Source: Massilia aquatica
Lineage (GTDB): Bacteria > Pseudomonadota > Gammaproteobacteria > Burkholderiales > Burkholderiaceae_D
Reading direction: 5' to 3'
Length of the DNA: 64,000 nucleotides
Assembly: GCF_011682045.1 (NCBI RefSeq)
Contig: NZ_VVIW01000008.1
Location: 124,001 to 188,000 of the forward strand
Shown: positions 41,172-49,629 of the stretch, piece after piece
Numbering within the stretch: the first letter of the stretch is position 1
Layout of the letters: each line of letters opens with the position of its first letter
Notes under the pieces: generated by a model
Databases searched by the model: none
Told to the model about the DNA's origin: nothing
What the model saw: the letters and a program-made list of their open reading frames with translations, nothing else
Translations under genes and position numbers: made by a program

Positions 41172-41786
41172 GACGGCAGGCCCCGCGCGAAATGCGTGCA
41201 TCGCCTGCGCCGCCACACCCAGCAAGGCCGCGCGCCCGAGTCCGTCGCGCGCCAGTACCGACATGCCCTGGATGACGCCGATCGCCAGCTGCGCGAGGGC
41301 GGGCGCGTCCGTGTCCGCAGCCAGCAGTCCCAGCGCGACGTCGCGTTCGATCCTGCGCCGCACCAGCGTCGCAATGTCGTGCCGCACGCCTGCCACCACC
41401 GCCTGTACCTCCGCGCTGGCCGCCGAGCCGCTGGCCGTGGCGCTAGCCAGCAGACAGCCGGGCGGCGTCGATTCCCCGGTGAAGCGCGCAGCCGCCCCCT
41501 CCAGCATCGCCAGCACCGCCGCGCGCGCACTTGGCGCGGCATCGAGCGCGGCGCCGATGGCCGCCGGCTCGCCCGCGTACAAGCGCAGCGCCTCCAGGAA
41601 CAGGCTCTTCTTGTCGCCGAAGGCCGCGTACAGGCTGGGGGCGGTCACGCCCATCGCCGCCGTTAGTTCCGCCACCGAGGTGGTTTCGTAGCCGTGCCGC
41701 CAGAACGCATGCATGGCGCGCTCCAGCGCCACGCCGCGTTCGAACGACAGGGGGCGGCCGGTTTTCTTCGCTTGTGATTCTTTCAT
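41154..41786 (-). CDS. TetR-family regulator next to aldo/keto reductase
   Basis: 210 residues. A lysine-rich head (MKESQAKKTGRPLSFERGV) leads to the HTH: LERAMHAFWRHGYETTSVAELTAAMGVTAPSLYAAFGDKKSLFLEAL. A TetR_C-like domain follows. It resembles the AcrR/YcdC type. The ATG at 41786 is the usual position before MKES; an ATG at 41795 adds 3 residues. It is divergent from the reductase gene, with two near-identical 14-mers overlapping or close to both starts as probable operators. It is likely a repressor of itself and the reductase. Confidence 0.88.
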   Translation of the reverse strand: MKESQAKKTGRPLSFERGVALERAMHAFWRHGYETTSVAELTAAMGVTAPSLYAAFGDKKSLFLEALRLYAGEPAAIGAALDAAPSARAAVLAMLEGAAARFTGESTPPGCLLASATASGSAASAEVQAVVAGVRHDIATLVRRRIERDVALGLLAADTDAPALAQLAIGVIQGMSVLARDGLGRAALLGVAAQAMHAFRAGPAVLFADG

Positions 41787-41852
41787 AGCAATCATTATAA
41801 AAAGGATTGACCGCCATGCGCAAGCATGCGAGACTTTAATAACGATCACTAT
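41785..41852. promoter_or_regulatory. Two TetR-type half-palindromic boxes
   Basis: ATAGCAATCATTAT (41785-41798) and ATAACGATCACTAT (41839-41852) match at 11 of 14 positions and each is partly palindromic (ATA...TAT). One touches the TetR start and the other is 12 bases before the reductase start. A dimer on each would silence both divergent genes. Confidence 0.6.
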
Positions 41853-41863
41853 GAAAGGCAAAC

Positions 41864-42940
41864 ATGGACCTTACCGCATATCGCACCGTCGGCCGTTCCG
41901 GTCTGGTTGTCAGTCCGCTGGCGCTGGGCACCATGACCTTCGGCACGCCGCGCTGGGGCGTCGACGAAGCCGGGGCGCGGACCCTGTTCGACACCTACCT
42001 CGGCCAGGGCGGCAACTTCATCGACAGCGCCGATATTTACTCGGGCGGCGCCAGCGAAGCGATGGTGGGCCGTTTTATCGCCGACGCCGGGGTGCGCGAC
42101 CAGGTCGTGCTGGCGACCAAGTTCGGTTTCAACGGGTCGGCCAGCCCGCTGGCTGCGCAGGCGGGACGGCCAGGCAATCCGAATGCCGGCGGCGCCGGCG
42201 CCAAGAACATCCACCGTGCGCTCGATGCCTCGCTCAAGCGCCTTGGCACAGATTACATCGACCTGTACTGGATGCACATCTGGGACGGCGTCACCCCGGT
42301 CGAGGAAATCATGCACACGCTTGGCGACCTGGTGCGGGCCGGCAAAATCCGCTATTTCGCCTTTTCCGACATGCCGGCCTGGCTGGCGATGAAGGCGGCC
42401 ACCATCGCCAGCGAACGGCGGGTGCCGGGCCCGGTGGCGATGCAGCTGGAATATTCGCTGGTGGCGCGCGATATCGAGCGCGAACATGTGCCTGCCGCGC
42501 TCGAGGCGGGCATGGCGGTCATGCCGTGGAGCCCGCTGGCCGGTGGATTCCTGTCAGGCAAATACCAGCGCGGCCAAAGCAGCGGTGCGGGGCGCCTGGG
42601 CGGCGCCAATCCTTTCGGCGACAGCAAGTTCACCGATAAGAATTGGGCGATCCTCGATGTGCTGGCCGAGGTCGCGGCGGAGCAGGAGCGCGCGCCGGCC
42701 CAGCTGGCGCTGGCGTGGCTGCTGGGCCGGCCGGGCGTGGGCTCGGTGCTGGTCGGGGCCAGCACGCTGGCGCAGTTGAACGACAACCTGGCTGCGCTCG
42801 GCTGCACGCTCACGCCGGCGCAACGCGCGCGCCTGGATGCGGTCAGCGCCATGGTGCCGGGCTTTACCGACAGCCTGGCCAGCCCGGCCATCCGGCGCAT
42901 GGTGTTTGGCGGGCACGCGGTGCGCGGCTGGGGCGAATAG
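41864..42940 (+). CDS. Aldo/keto reductase
   Basis: 358 residues. NADPH-dependent (beta/alpha)8 barrel: VSPLALGTMTFG, FIDSADIYSGGASE (catalytic Asp and Tyr), VVLATKFGFN (Lys), IDLYWMHIWD (His), AMQLEYSLVARDIE, VMPWSPLAGGFLSGKYQRG and PGVGSVLVGASTLAQLNDNLAAL. It is a close match to YajO/TAS-type reductases acting on small carbonyls; the substrate is unknown. It lies divergent from the TetR gene, which probably represses it until an aldehyde-like inducer appears. Confidence 0.93.
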   Translation: MDLTAYRTVGRSGLVVSPLALGTMTFGTPRWGVDEAGARTLFDTYLGQGGNFIDSADIYSGGASEAMVGRFIADAGVRDQVVLATKFGFNGSASPLAAQAGRPGNPNAGGAGAKNIHRALDASLKRLGTDYIDLYWMHIWDGVTPVEEIMHTLGDLVRAGKIRYFAFSDMPAWLAMKAATIASERRVPGPVAMQLEYSLVARDIEREHVPAALEAGMAVMPWSPLAGGFLSGKYQRGQSSGAGRLGGANPFGDSKFTDKNWAILDVLAEVAAEQERAPAQLALAWLLGRPGVGSVLVGASTLAQLNDNLAALGCTLTPAQRARLDAVSAMVPGFTDSLASPAIRRMVFGGHAVRGWGE

Positions 42941-42949
42941 AAAAGCGCC

Positions 42950-44086
42950 TCAGCGAGGCGACGCTGGCGGGGACGCGGCAATCTGGCGCCACTGGGCCGC
43001 CTTGTCCGGATCGGCCGTCACGCCGATACCGCGTTCGTACAGGTCGACCAGGACTTTCTGCGCCGCTTTGCTGCCATTGAGCGCGGCCTTTTCGAACAGG
43101 GCCGCCGCCTCGGTGTCGTCGCGCTCGACGCCGTGTCCGACCTGGTAGGCGCGCGCCAGGGCCAGCTGGCCACTTGCATGGTTTTGCGCGACCGCCTTGC
43201 GCAGCAGCGCCAATCCTTGCGCGACCGCTTCGGGCTCGCTCTCCTGCATCAGCATGGTGCCGTAGGCAGCCTGGCTGTGCGCGTAGCCGCGCTCCGCCGC
43301 CTTGCGCAGCCAGTCGCGCGCTTGCGCCTTGTCGCCGGCGCCATCGCGCCGCGCGAGCAAGGTCGCCAGGCCATGCTGGCCTTCCGCCGAGCCCAGGTCG
43401 GCCGCCTTGCGGTACCAGTCCAGGGCTTGCGCCTCGTCGGCTGGTCCCGCAAGGCCGACGCGCAGGCCCATGGCCAGCGACAGCTGCGCCGGCACATAGC
43501 CTTGCTCGGCCGCCTTGCGCCATAAGTCCATGGCTTCGCGCGGTTTGCGCGCAAGTCCGGCCGCATTCATGTAGATCAGTCCGAGCTGGTGCTGGTACGC
43601 CGGGTCGCCGCGTTCGGCGCCCGCAACAGCGTGGGCCAGGTCGGCCGCCGCCCGTGCCGGGTCGGGCCCGCTGCCGAGGGTCCAGACATATTGCATCTGC
43701 ATCCAGGCTTGCACCGGCTGGCCGTCAACCAGCGTCGGGTTGAACTTGCAGCGGCCGATGCCGTCATTGGCCGCCTTGTCGAGCAAGGGGAAGCCGCTCG
43801 ACTTGACGATCTTCGATCCCTTTACAGCGCCGTCGGTGCCGATCAGGAACGACAGCGTCACCGTGCCCGTCTGCTCCTGGCGCAGCGCCTCGGGCGGGTA
43901 CAGCGGCTTGGCGCAGGTGGCGAAATTGGGGCCGCGCTTGACTGGCGTGGCGCGTTGCGCCGCCGCTCCCGGTGCGTCACCCTGTTGGGCATGCGCGCCT
44001 GCGCACAGCATGGCAAGCGAGGCCGCAAGGCAAATCAGTGCGCGCGGGCGGCGCACGTGGAGCATGAATGGAGCAGGGGCGGTCAT
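42950..44086 (-). CDS. TonB-domain and Sel1-repeat protein
   Basis: 378 residues. A signal peptide (ALICLAASLAMLCAGAHAQ) is followed by a TonB C-terminal-like domain at residues ~50-135 (CAKPLYPPEALRQEQTGTVTLSFLIGTDGAVKG...WMQMQYVWTL). Then come six or so Sel1 repeats (HQLGLIYMNAAGLARKPREAMDLWRKAAEQGY and similar). It is probably periplasmic; TonB-like domains with Sel1 tails form scaffolds for envelope proteins. An ATG at 44065 is an alternative start, with no better ribosome site. It converges with the reductase gene across a 9-base gap. Confidence 0.85.
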   Translation of the reverse strand: MTAPAPFMLHVRRPRALICLAASLAMLCAGAHAQQGDAPGAAAQRATPVKRGPNFATCAKPLYPPEALRQEQTGTVTLSFLIGTDGAVKGSKIVKSSGFPLLDKAANDGIGRCKFNPTLVDGQPVQAWMQMQYVWTLGSGPDPARAAADLAHAVAGAERGDPAYQHQLGLIYMNAAGLARKPREAMDLWRKAAEQGYVPAQLSLAMGLRVGLAGPADEAQALDWYRKAADLGSAEGQHGLATLLARRDGAGDKAQARDWLRKAAERGYAHSQAAYGTMLMQESEPEAVAQGLALLRKAVAQNHASGQLALARAYQVGHGVERDDTEAAALFEKAALNGSKAAQKVLVDLYERGIGVTADPDKAAQWRQIAASPPASPR

Positions 44087-44162
44087 CTGGTCTGATCGTT
44101 AAGGTTGCAATAAATCAATTTTACAGGCTAGTGAGGCCCGCGTGCGAAAGCATGACGCTGCT

Positions 44163-44606
44163 TCAGGGTGCTTGGCCGGGCGCTGTCTCGAGGTATGCCA
44201 GTTCGTATTCGAGATCGTGGAGCGCGATGACGGTTGCGGGCGAGGTGAAATACAAGGCCAGGTCGAGCGTCGCTTGCCGGCGCCAGATGCTGCTGACGAA
44301 GGCGCCGCAAGCGTGTATCCGCGCCACCACGTGGAAGGGCTGTTCGCAGGGGATGTGTACCTCGGGGCCGGCGCGCGCGATGCGGGTACGGACAAAGTCC
44401 AGCACGGCGGCCCGGTCGACCGGATGAGGCCAGCGCCGCAGCCCCGGCGCATCAAGCGCGTTCGCCTGCGCAAGCGCCTGGCGGTGCCGCAGGAAGTCGC
44501 CCGGCGCCGGCTGGCTGATGCGCACATCGTCAAGTCCGTCCAGCGCGGCGGCGAACTGGCGCACGCGGCGCTCAAGCAGCTTGATGCGCAAGGTGTCCGA
44601 TGTCAT
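44163..44606 (-). CDS. Hypothetical protein
   Basis: 147 residues, no signal peptide or membrane segment. The composition is ordinary for this genome, with a helical start (RIKLLERRVRQFAAALDGL) and a beta-rich end (ARAGPEVHIPCEQPFHVVARIHACGAFVSSIW, LDLALYFTSPATVIALHDLEYEL). I do not recognise it. No ribosome site is evident before the ATG at 44606, so the start is uncertain. It is separated by 77 bases from the TonB/Sel1 gene on the same strand. Confidence 0.55.
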   Translation of the reverse strand: MTSDTLRIKLLERRVRQFAAALDGLDDVRISQPAPGDFLRHRQALAQANALDAPGLRRWPHPVDRAAVLDFVRTRIARAGPEVHIPCEQPFHVVARIHACGAFVSSIWRRQATLDLALYFTSPATVIALHDLEYELAYLETAPGQAP

Positions 44607-45054
44607 GGTGAAGGCATCCGGCTCAATCGACAGTGAGCACCCAGAACGCGGCGCCGAGGAACATCGGCACCCTGTTGAGCACCAGGCTGACCCATTTGGA
44701 AGCTGAGCAGCGCGAGTCTGCTTGCGTGGATCAGCATGGTGGTTATCCAGGAAAGGTGGTGGTCATGGGCACAGGGCCTGCATGTCGCGAATCAGTTCGC
44801 TGTCCGCGTTCGGGTCGAGCGCGGCCAGCCGATCGTGCTCACCGAATTCGTCGGCATCGCCTTCGACAGGAGCGCGACAGGCGAGTATACCTGAGGCTAC
44901 GCATGCGCCGGCTCGGAAGCGGCTTTTGCTGCACCCAGTTCGCCGACATCTTCCAGGAGACCAACGGGCTGCTGCGCGGACCGCACGCCCAAGGTGCCGC
45001 TCGAGCAGATCAGCGCGGCGACCCGCAATCTGCAGCGCTAACCCGCAGGCCTGT
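44607..45054. other. Stretch with gene fragments, no intact gene
   Basis: About 450 bases. On the plus strand a 52-codon frame at 44736-44894 gives GLHVANQFAVRVRVERGQP then an early TGA, and a later frame ending near 45042 reads RTPKVPLEQISAATRNLQR before its stop. On the minus strand a hydrophobic tail SLVLNRVPMFLGAAFWVL ends at about 44623. Each looks like protein but none is complete. Decayed genes are likely; I cannot name them. Confidence 0.35.
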
Positions 45055-46242
45055 TTATTCGAGCGCGGGCGCGAGCCCGGCCGCGGGCAGCGCCGGCGCA
45101 TCGTGCGCTGCCGCGCGGCTGCCCGCGTCGACATATGGACGGCAGTCGACCGGCACATCGATCAGGAAGGTGGTCCCGGCGGCCGCCGAGCTGTCCACGG
45201 CCGCGCTGCCGCCGTGGCTTTCGGCAGCCTGCCTGACGAACGGCAGGCCGATGCCCCAGCCTGGCGCCTGCACCTGCCGCTCGCGCCGCAGATAATCGAA
45301 AATGCGCGCGCGCTGCTCCGCGCCGAGCGGATTGCCGGTGTTGTGCACGGTGAGCACGATATTTCCATGCGCTTCGGTCAGCTCGATGCGAATCGGGCCG
45401 CCGTCGCCATATTTGATCGCGTTCGCCACCAGGTTCTCCAGCGCCCGGCGCAGCGTTTCGCGGCACCACCAGCCGGTGACGCTGGGCGCGGCCACTTCCA
45501 GCGCGGCCGGATAGCGGTCGGCGAATTCGCGCCGCACCTGCCCGATCAGTTCGCGCATGTCGAAGCGGGCCAGGCGCAGCGGCAGGCGCGCGCCCTTGTG
45601 CGCGGTGAGCGCATCGAGCACCTCGCCGACCATGGTCTCGAGGCGCTGCGCATTGGCGCCGATTTTCTGGCCGAGGCGCCTGGCCTGCGCCAGGTCTTGC
45701 GCCACCTCGATCAGCTGGGCGCCGTTGGGGATGACGGCCAGCGGGGTGCGCATGTCGTGCGACAGCGCGGCCGCCACCTTGTGGCGCAGCTCTTCATGAA
45801 TCGAGGTGAATGCGCGCACCGATTCGCGAATGGCGGCGTTGACGGAGCGCTCGATGATCAGCCATTCGTCACCGCTGATGGCCACGCCTTGCGCCGCGCT
45901 GACCTCGCGGATCGCTTCCTGGAGCAACTGGTATTCGTGGATCAGCTGTTCGGCGCCGTAGTCGGTCATGCGGGCGCGCTCGCCGCCGTGCGCGCTCGCC
46001 GCGCTGGAATGGCTGGTGGCGTCGTCGCGCGGGTAGCCGGGCGTGAGCGCCTGCAGCAGGTTGGCGTAGAACGAGGGCAGGGTGTTGACCAGGATGGGCG
46101 TGAGCAGCGCCTGGGCGCCGCGTATGTTGCGGCGGACCAGCATGGCCCAATGCGCCAGCACCGGTTCGCGCAGTGCCTCGAGTGCCTTCGAGACGCCGGA
46201 CAATGGCCGGGCGCCGCTGTTCTGATCGGTCGCCAGAGTCAT
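45055..46242 (-). CDS. Orphan sensor histidine kinase with RsbRD-like N-terminus
   Basis: 395 residues, no membrane segment, so cytoplasmic. Residues ~10-150 are helical and resemble the RsbRD N-terminal domain (HWAMLVRRNIRGAQALLTPILVNTLPSFYANLL). The dimerisation box holds the phospho-acceptor in ALSHDMRTPLAVIPNG (His ~166), and the ATPase has ENLVANAIKYGDGG (N box), IFDYLRRERQ and GWGIGLPFVRQAAESHGG (G boxes). The ATG at 46242 has a GAGAGGGAT site; the frame to 46305 is not supported. No response regulator gene is beside it. The partner and the signal are unknown. Confidence 0.9.
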   Translation of the reverse strand: MTLATDQNSGARPLSGVSKALEALREPVLAHWAMLVRRNIRGAQALLTPILVNTLPSFYANLLQALTPGYPRDDATSHSSAASAHGGERARMTDYGAEQLIHEYQLLQEAIREVSAAQGVAISGDEWLIIERSVNAAIRESVRAFTSIHEELRHKVAAALSHDMRTPLAVIPNGAQLIEVAQDLAQARRLGQKIGANAQRLETMVGEVLDALTAHKGARLPLRLARFDMRELIGQVRREFADRYPAALEVAAPSVTGWWCRETLRRALENLVANAIKYGDGGPIRIELTEAHGNIVLTVHNTGNPLGAEQRARIFDYLRRERQVQAPGWGIGLPFVRQAAESHGGSAAVDSSAAAGTTFLIDVPVDCRPYVDAGSRAAAHDAPALPAAGLAPALE

Positions 46243-46368
46243 CTCATCCCTCTCAGTCTGCTTGCATCGCCATCGCCGGCTCGGCGCGCTGCCCCGGCAT
46301 GACAATTTTTTCAGGTTTACAAGCGTACTGTATTTTCGGGATTCGGGGCTGACACTTGAAACGCTTCG

Positions 46369-46569
46369 CTAGCAGTTACCCTTGGTATCCATGTGCGATA
46401 AGGCGGTCTGGTGTGCGTTTTCGCCGTCGGACGCCTCATCCGGCTCCGGTTCGACCCGGATCGAGATCATTTTCCCCGCGTTGACTTCGAACAGGATGCG
46501 ATCGTGTCCACGCTGCTGCATGATGATGAAGGTGCCCTCGGGCGGGACCAGGTGTCGGCGTGCGGGCAT
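46369..46569 (-). CDS. Small hypothetical protein
   Basis: 66 residues, from an ATG at 46569 with AAGGAATTG 5 bases upstream; the frame is open further but without a site. The first half is beta-like (RRHLVPPEGTFIIMQQRGHDRILFEV) and the second is acidic (EPEPDEASDGENAHQT). The family is not recognised. The ribosome site and good codon pattern support a real gene. It lies 126 bases before the kinase gene on the same strand. Confidence 0.55.
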   Translation of the reverse strand: MPARRHLVPPEGTFIIMQQRGHDRILFEVNAGKMISIRVEPEPDEASDGENAHQTALSHMDTKGNC

Positions 46570-46839
46570 GGCAATTCCTTTCGAATGGTCGAACATGAAA
46601 ACGGGCGGCCGGCTAATCGCGTCGTTACTGCGTGGCGCCGCGGCCGGCATATCTACCCATAGCGCATGGCGCCACGGTTCGGTTGACAGGCGATCGGCGC
46701 GCAGACGCGCAAGACCGGCGCCGGCTCTTTGAACGCGATACTTTTCGTAACAAAGTAAACGGAAAAGGCAGCATTCTTTGCTTAGCAAGGCAGGTCGATT
46801 CCCGTATGATCCGCTCACATTATTAATAGAAAGTTAAAC

Positions 46840-47580
46840 ATGCGTCTTCCGCAAGTTAATGCCGTGCGCGCCGCCGCCGGCCTGTGTCTGTTGTTGCTCG
46901 TGAGCGGATGCGCCACCCGTTCGATTTCCGATTCCGGTTACCAGGGCGACTCCGGACGCTACGGGCGCAGTCACAACACGGCATACCAGGGCGAGCTGAC
47001 CGAATTCAATGTACTGGGAATCGACACCACCGTCCCGGTGACGGACGAGGCGATTCGCGCCGCGCTCGAATCGCGCCAGAAAATGACCGTTGCCAAAAAC
47101 AGTCCGGTGATGCTGGTGCAATCGGGCGCCATGATTCCCGACGAGGCGATGGTCAAGGCCTTTTCGCAGTACTACCAGCCGATCGCGTTCAGCGGCCGCC
47201 CCGAACGGACCGAGGGCAAGACCAATTACGCCGGCCACCTGCGCATGGCGGCCGCCCGCAGCGGCACCGAGAAGATCATGGTGTATTGGGGCCTCTTGGA
47301 ATCGGGCCGTGAAAACCTGTCGACCAAGGTGGTGTCGTGGGTGCCGATCCTGGGCGCGCTCGTTCCCGATGAAAACCAGCGCATGCGCATTCGCCTGAAA
47401 GTGGCGCTGGTCGATGTCAAGACCGGCCAGTGGGAGATGTTCTCGCCGGAGCCGTTCGAAGATGTCGACTTCAGCTCGCGCGGCTCACGCGCGGCCACCG
47501 ACCAGGCCCAGGTCGCACTGCTGAAGGATAAAGCGTATCGCGCGGCGGTGATGCAGTTGTTTTACAAGTTTTCGAGCTGA
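46840..47580 (+). CDS. Outer-membrane-type lipoprotein
   Basis: 246 residues. A signal peptide with lipobox LVSGC (Cys ~25) gives a diacylated lipoprotein. The mature part begins with a flexible Gly/Ser region, followed by a folded domain (LTEFNVLGIDTTVPVTDEAIRAAL, AKNSPVMLVQSGAMIPDEAMVKAFSQYY, VYWGLLESGRENLSTKVVSWVPILG, KVALVDVKTGQWEMFSPEPFEDV). The family is unfamiliar; a role in stress or envelope assembly is possible. AGAAAG precedes the ATG. The upstream 270 bases contain no gene and should hold its promoter. Confidence 0.85.
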   Translation: MRLPQVNAVRAAAGLCLLLLVSGCATRSISDSGYQGDSGRYGRSHNTAYQGELTEFNVLGIDTTVPVTDEAIRAALESRQKMTVAKNSPVMLVQSGAMIPDEAMVKAFSQYYQPIAFSGRPERTEGKTNYAGHLRMAAARSGTEKIMVYWGLLESGRENLSTKVVSWVPILGALVPDENQRMRIRLKVALVDVKTGQWEMFSPEPFEDVDFSSRGSRAATDQAQVALLKDKAYRAAVMQLFYKFSS

Positions 47581-48143
47581 CCACTCGACAGGGATCGCGG
47601 CCGCGCCGTGGTGATCAGATGCCGACGATTCCAAACCTACGCGCGGCGCCAGCAAATCCCGTGGTTCCGCATGGCCGCCTGGAACCGGTGACAGTCAGTA
47701 AGCGTCTTTAGGGAAGGTCGGTCGAGCTCAGGTAATCCGGGGTGATGCGCACGCCGATCGCGTAGGCACCTGGCGCCGCCTTGATGCGCAAGGCCATGCC
47801 GAAGCGCTTGTCGTGCAGGGCCTCGAATCCGCGCTCGGCCGTGAAGATTGGCCCGCTGATGAAGAAACCCCTGGGGGCGCTGCGGATCTGCGCCGTGTGG
47901 ACCATGCGCGCCGATCGTATTGTTCCACTTGACGTTGTGGAAGGGGGGGCTGCGATGCGCATCGGGCGGACGTTAAATCGACGACAAGGGCAAGCTGGCC
48001 GACGCGAAGGCGCGCGGCAATGCCGGCGCGTGTCGACAGTGGTACGTGGCTCAAGCAGCGGTTACCGTGAATGATCGGGAAGTGCGTGCGCGGCCGGATG
48101 GCCGCGCACGGGTCGCGCAGGTCGCTGACGGCGACGCCTGGCG
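47581..48143. other. Stretch with likely gene remnants
   Basis: About 560 bases. On the minus strand at 47708-47905 an open frame ends RRGFFISGPIFTAERGFEAL-like then DKRFGMALRIKAAPGAYAIG and a stop. It looks like the last ~65 residues of a real protein without its front. On the plus strand from ~47973 a frame reads DDKGKLADAKARGNAGACRQ and WYVAQAAVTVNDREVRARP but has no clear start. Both are read as decayed fragments. No name can be given. Confidence 0.35.
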
Positions 48144-48575
48144 CTATTTCTCAACAGGCGGGAAGGCTTTCGCTTTGCATTTCGGGCAATACAGATAAAC
48201 GGTTCGCCCATTGTTCAGCTTGAGCGATCCGGCGCGATACTGCTGGATCTGCCAGGTGCCCTTGACGCCGTTCTTGAAGCTGACCTCTCCGCTCGCGTAG
48301 CAGGGCGACCAGTCGAGCATGTGCAGGTAATCGTGCTCGGCGACTTCGCCGGCCTTGCCGAGGTACTGGCGGATTTCCTTGTTGCTGAGTTTGAAACCGG
48401 CGCACTGCTCGGCCGGCTCCTTGGAAGCGGGAGACGTCGCGCCACTTTCCAGGATGGTGACTGCGGTAATCCGCGGAAGCTGCGCATTGCGCATGGCCGG
48501 TTCGGTATCCGAACCCGCGGCCGTCGCCCCGGGCGCGCTGGCCAATAGCGCGAACAGCAGGCTAGCGCCTACCAT
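48144..48575 (-). CDS. Periplasmic protein, probable amidase immunity
   Basis: 143 residues. The signal peptide is MVGASLLFALLASAPGATA. The mature part has CAGFKLSNKEIRQYLGKAGEV, DYLHMLDWSPCYASGEVSF, TWQIQQYRAGSLKLNNGRTV and a CPKC pair near the end, giving four Cys. Its ATG overlaps the end of the amidase gene by 7 bases on the same strand. Small size, export and toxin-coupled position are the pattern of T6SS amidase immunity proteins. The homology itself I cannot confirm by eye, so immunity is an inference. Confidence 0.75.
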   Translation of the reverse strand: MVGASLLFALLASAPGATAAGSDTEPAMRNAQLPRITAVTILESGATSPASKEPAEQCAGFKLSNKEIRQYLGKAGEVAEHDYLHMLDWSPCYASGEVSFKNGVKGTWQIQQYRAGSLKLNNGRTVYLYCPKCKAKAFPPVEK

Positions 48576-49150
48576 GATGCGCTCGCCGCTTCGGACGGGG
48601 TTTTGCGGGAGACTTCCGGGTGCCTGAAGATCTCGCTCATCGGTACGCCCAAGGTCGAGGTCAGCTCGGCAACGAGCCAGTGAAGCGACGCATTCTGCTG
48701 CGCATTGACCGTTTCATAGACGCCTTCGCTGGTCAAGGCGCCGACAATCTCGATCCCCACGCTGTCCTCGTTCGACGGATAACGCTGCGGCACCTGCTTG
48801 GCGCTTTCCCGGCGGTGTTCGGCGGTTGGACTGAAGGTTTTCAGCGCGGTGAGCTCGGTCGGGGTGCAGCGGTTCTCGACCAGACAGCGCGCCTTCAGCT
48901 TACCCACGTGCCTGGTCTGCTTGCGCAAGGACGCGACCTGATACATCGTGCCATCCTTGTCGATCAAAAAATGCGCGCCGTTGGCATTTTGCAGCAGGTA
49001 GCTACTCAAGCTCGACGAAGCACTATTGCCGCCGGTCTGGTGGACGATGATGCCACGAATCCGGCTTAACACGCCGTGCTCGATGTTCGGGCGCGGTGTC
49101 CGTGTCACACGGTCACTGATAATGTAGCCTTGATTGTCCACAATAAGCAT
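48569..49150 (-). CDS. N-acetylmuramoyl-L-alanine amidase (Amidase_2), effector candidate
   Basis: 193 residues, no signal peptide. The PGRP/Amidase_2 fold is visible in IRGIIVHQTGG (first zinc His), NGAHFLIDKDGTMYQVASL, EDSVGIEIVG (catalytic Glu region) and the C-terminal IFRHPEVSRKTPSEAASA (second zinc His). It cuts the bond between MurNAc and L-Ala in peptidoglycan. Absence of an export signal together with a downstream exported, overlapping gene suggests a T6SS-delivered toxin, not a housekeeping recycling enzyme. A strong GAGGTGA site precedes the ATG. A lysozyme-like recycling role (AmpD) is the main alternative. Confidence 0.85.
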   Translation of the reverse strand: MLIVDNQGYIISDRVTRTPRPNIEHGVLSRIRGIIVHQTGGNSASSSLSSYLLQNANGAHFLIDKDGTMYQVASLRKQTRHVGKLKARCLVENRCTPTELTALKTFSPTAEHRRESAKQVPQRYPSNEDSVGIEIVGALTSEGVYETVNAQQNASLHWLVAELTSTLGVPMSEIFRHPEVSRKTPSEAASASW

Positions 49151-49629
49151 CAGGTCACCTCTTTCTGTCAGAGTTATTTTGAGATGGGCAAGATACCCAC
49201 CTTGAAGGCGTCAAATGCGGCCCGCCAAAGCATAGTAGAAAATGCATTATAACTAACAAAACAAAATTGAGTTATTAAATAACAACTAAATTTAATGGTT
49301 TGGGAGCGGCCGCAAAACACAATCCCGTCGCCCACGTTGTTCATGGCATCGTGCCCGCTCGACGACTGGGCGTAAGTAACAGGTCCGTCTGGTCGGCGGT
49401 CTTGAGCTGTTGCTTGAGGATGCTGGTCCAGCCATCGCTGCCGCTGCCGGCGCAGCCAGCCGCATCGGTGCTATTGCAAGGTGGTAAAACGGTGAGCGGC
49501 GTCTGGGCAAACGTCGTCCGTGGCGAGGCACTCCGGCCGGTCAGTGCGGCCAGCAGGCCGGCACAGATTGCTGCGGTTTCAAATGAAGGCTTGGTATACT
49601 GCGCGCATTTTCACGCACAAGGTACGCCA
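49151..49629. other. Intergenic, with one degenerate frame
   Basis: About 480 bases. The left part (49210-49290) is AT-rich and could hold the amidase promoter. From ~49600 down to ~49350 the minus strand is open with plausible residues (TAAICAGLLAALTG, TPLTVLPPCNSTDAAG, GWTSILKQQLKTADQT) but has no ATG, GTG or TTG at its head. It is probably the remnant of a secreted protein. Nothing else is supported. Confidence 0.35.

Noticed and set aside
42950-44086. Functional TonB protein for the receptors in this window
   Set aside because: It has a cleavable signal peptide and Sel1 repeats and lacks the N-terminal membrane anchor and Pro-rich stalk of TonB.
44763-45158. Minus-strand 131-codon frame before the histidine kinase
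   Set aside because: Front part is a shadow of the kinase C-terminus; only its last ~30 residues look protein-like, so it was described with the fragment region.
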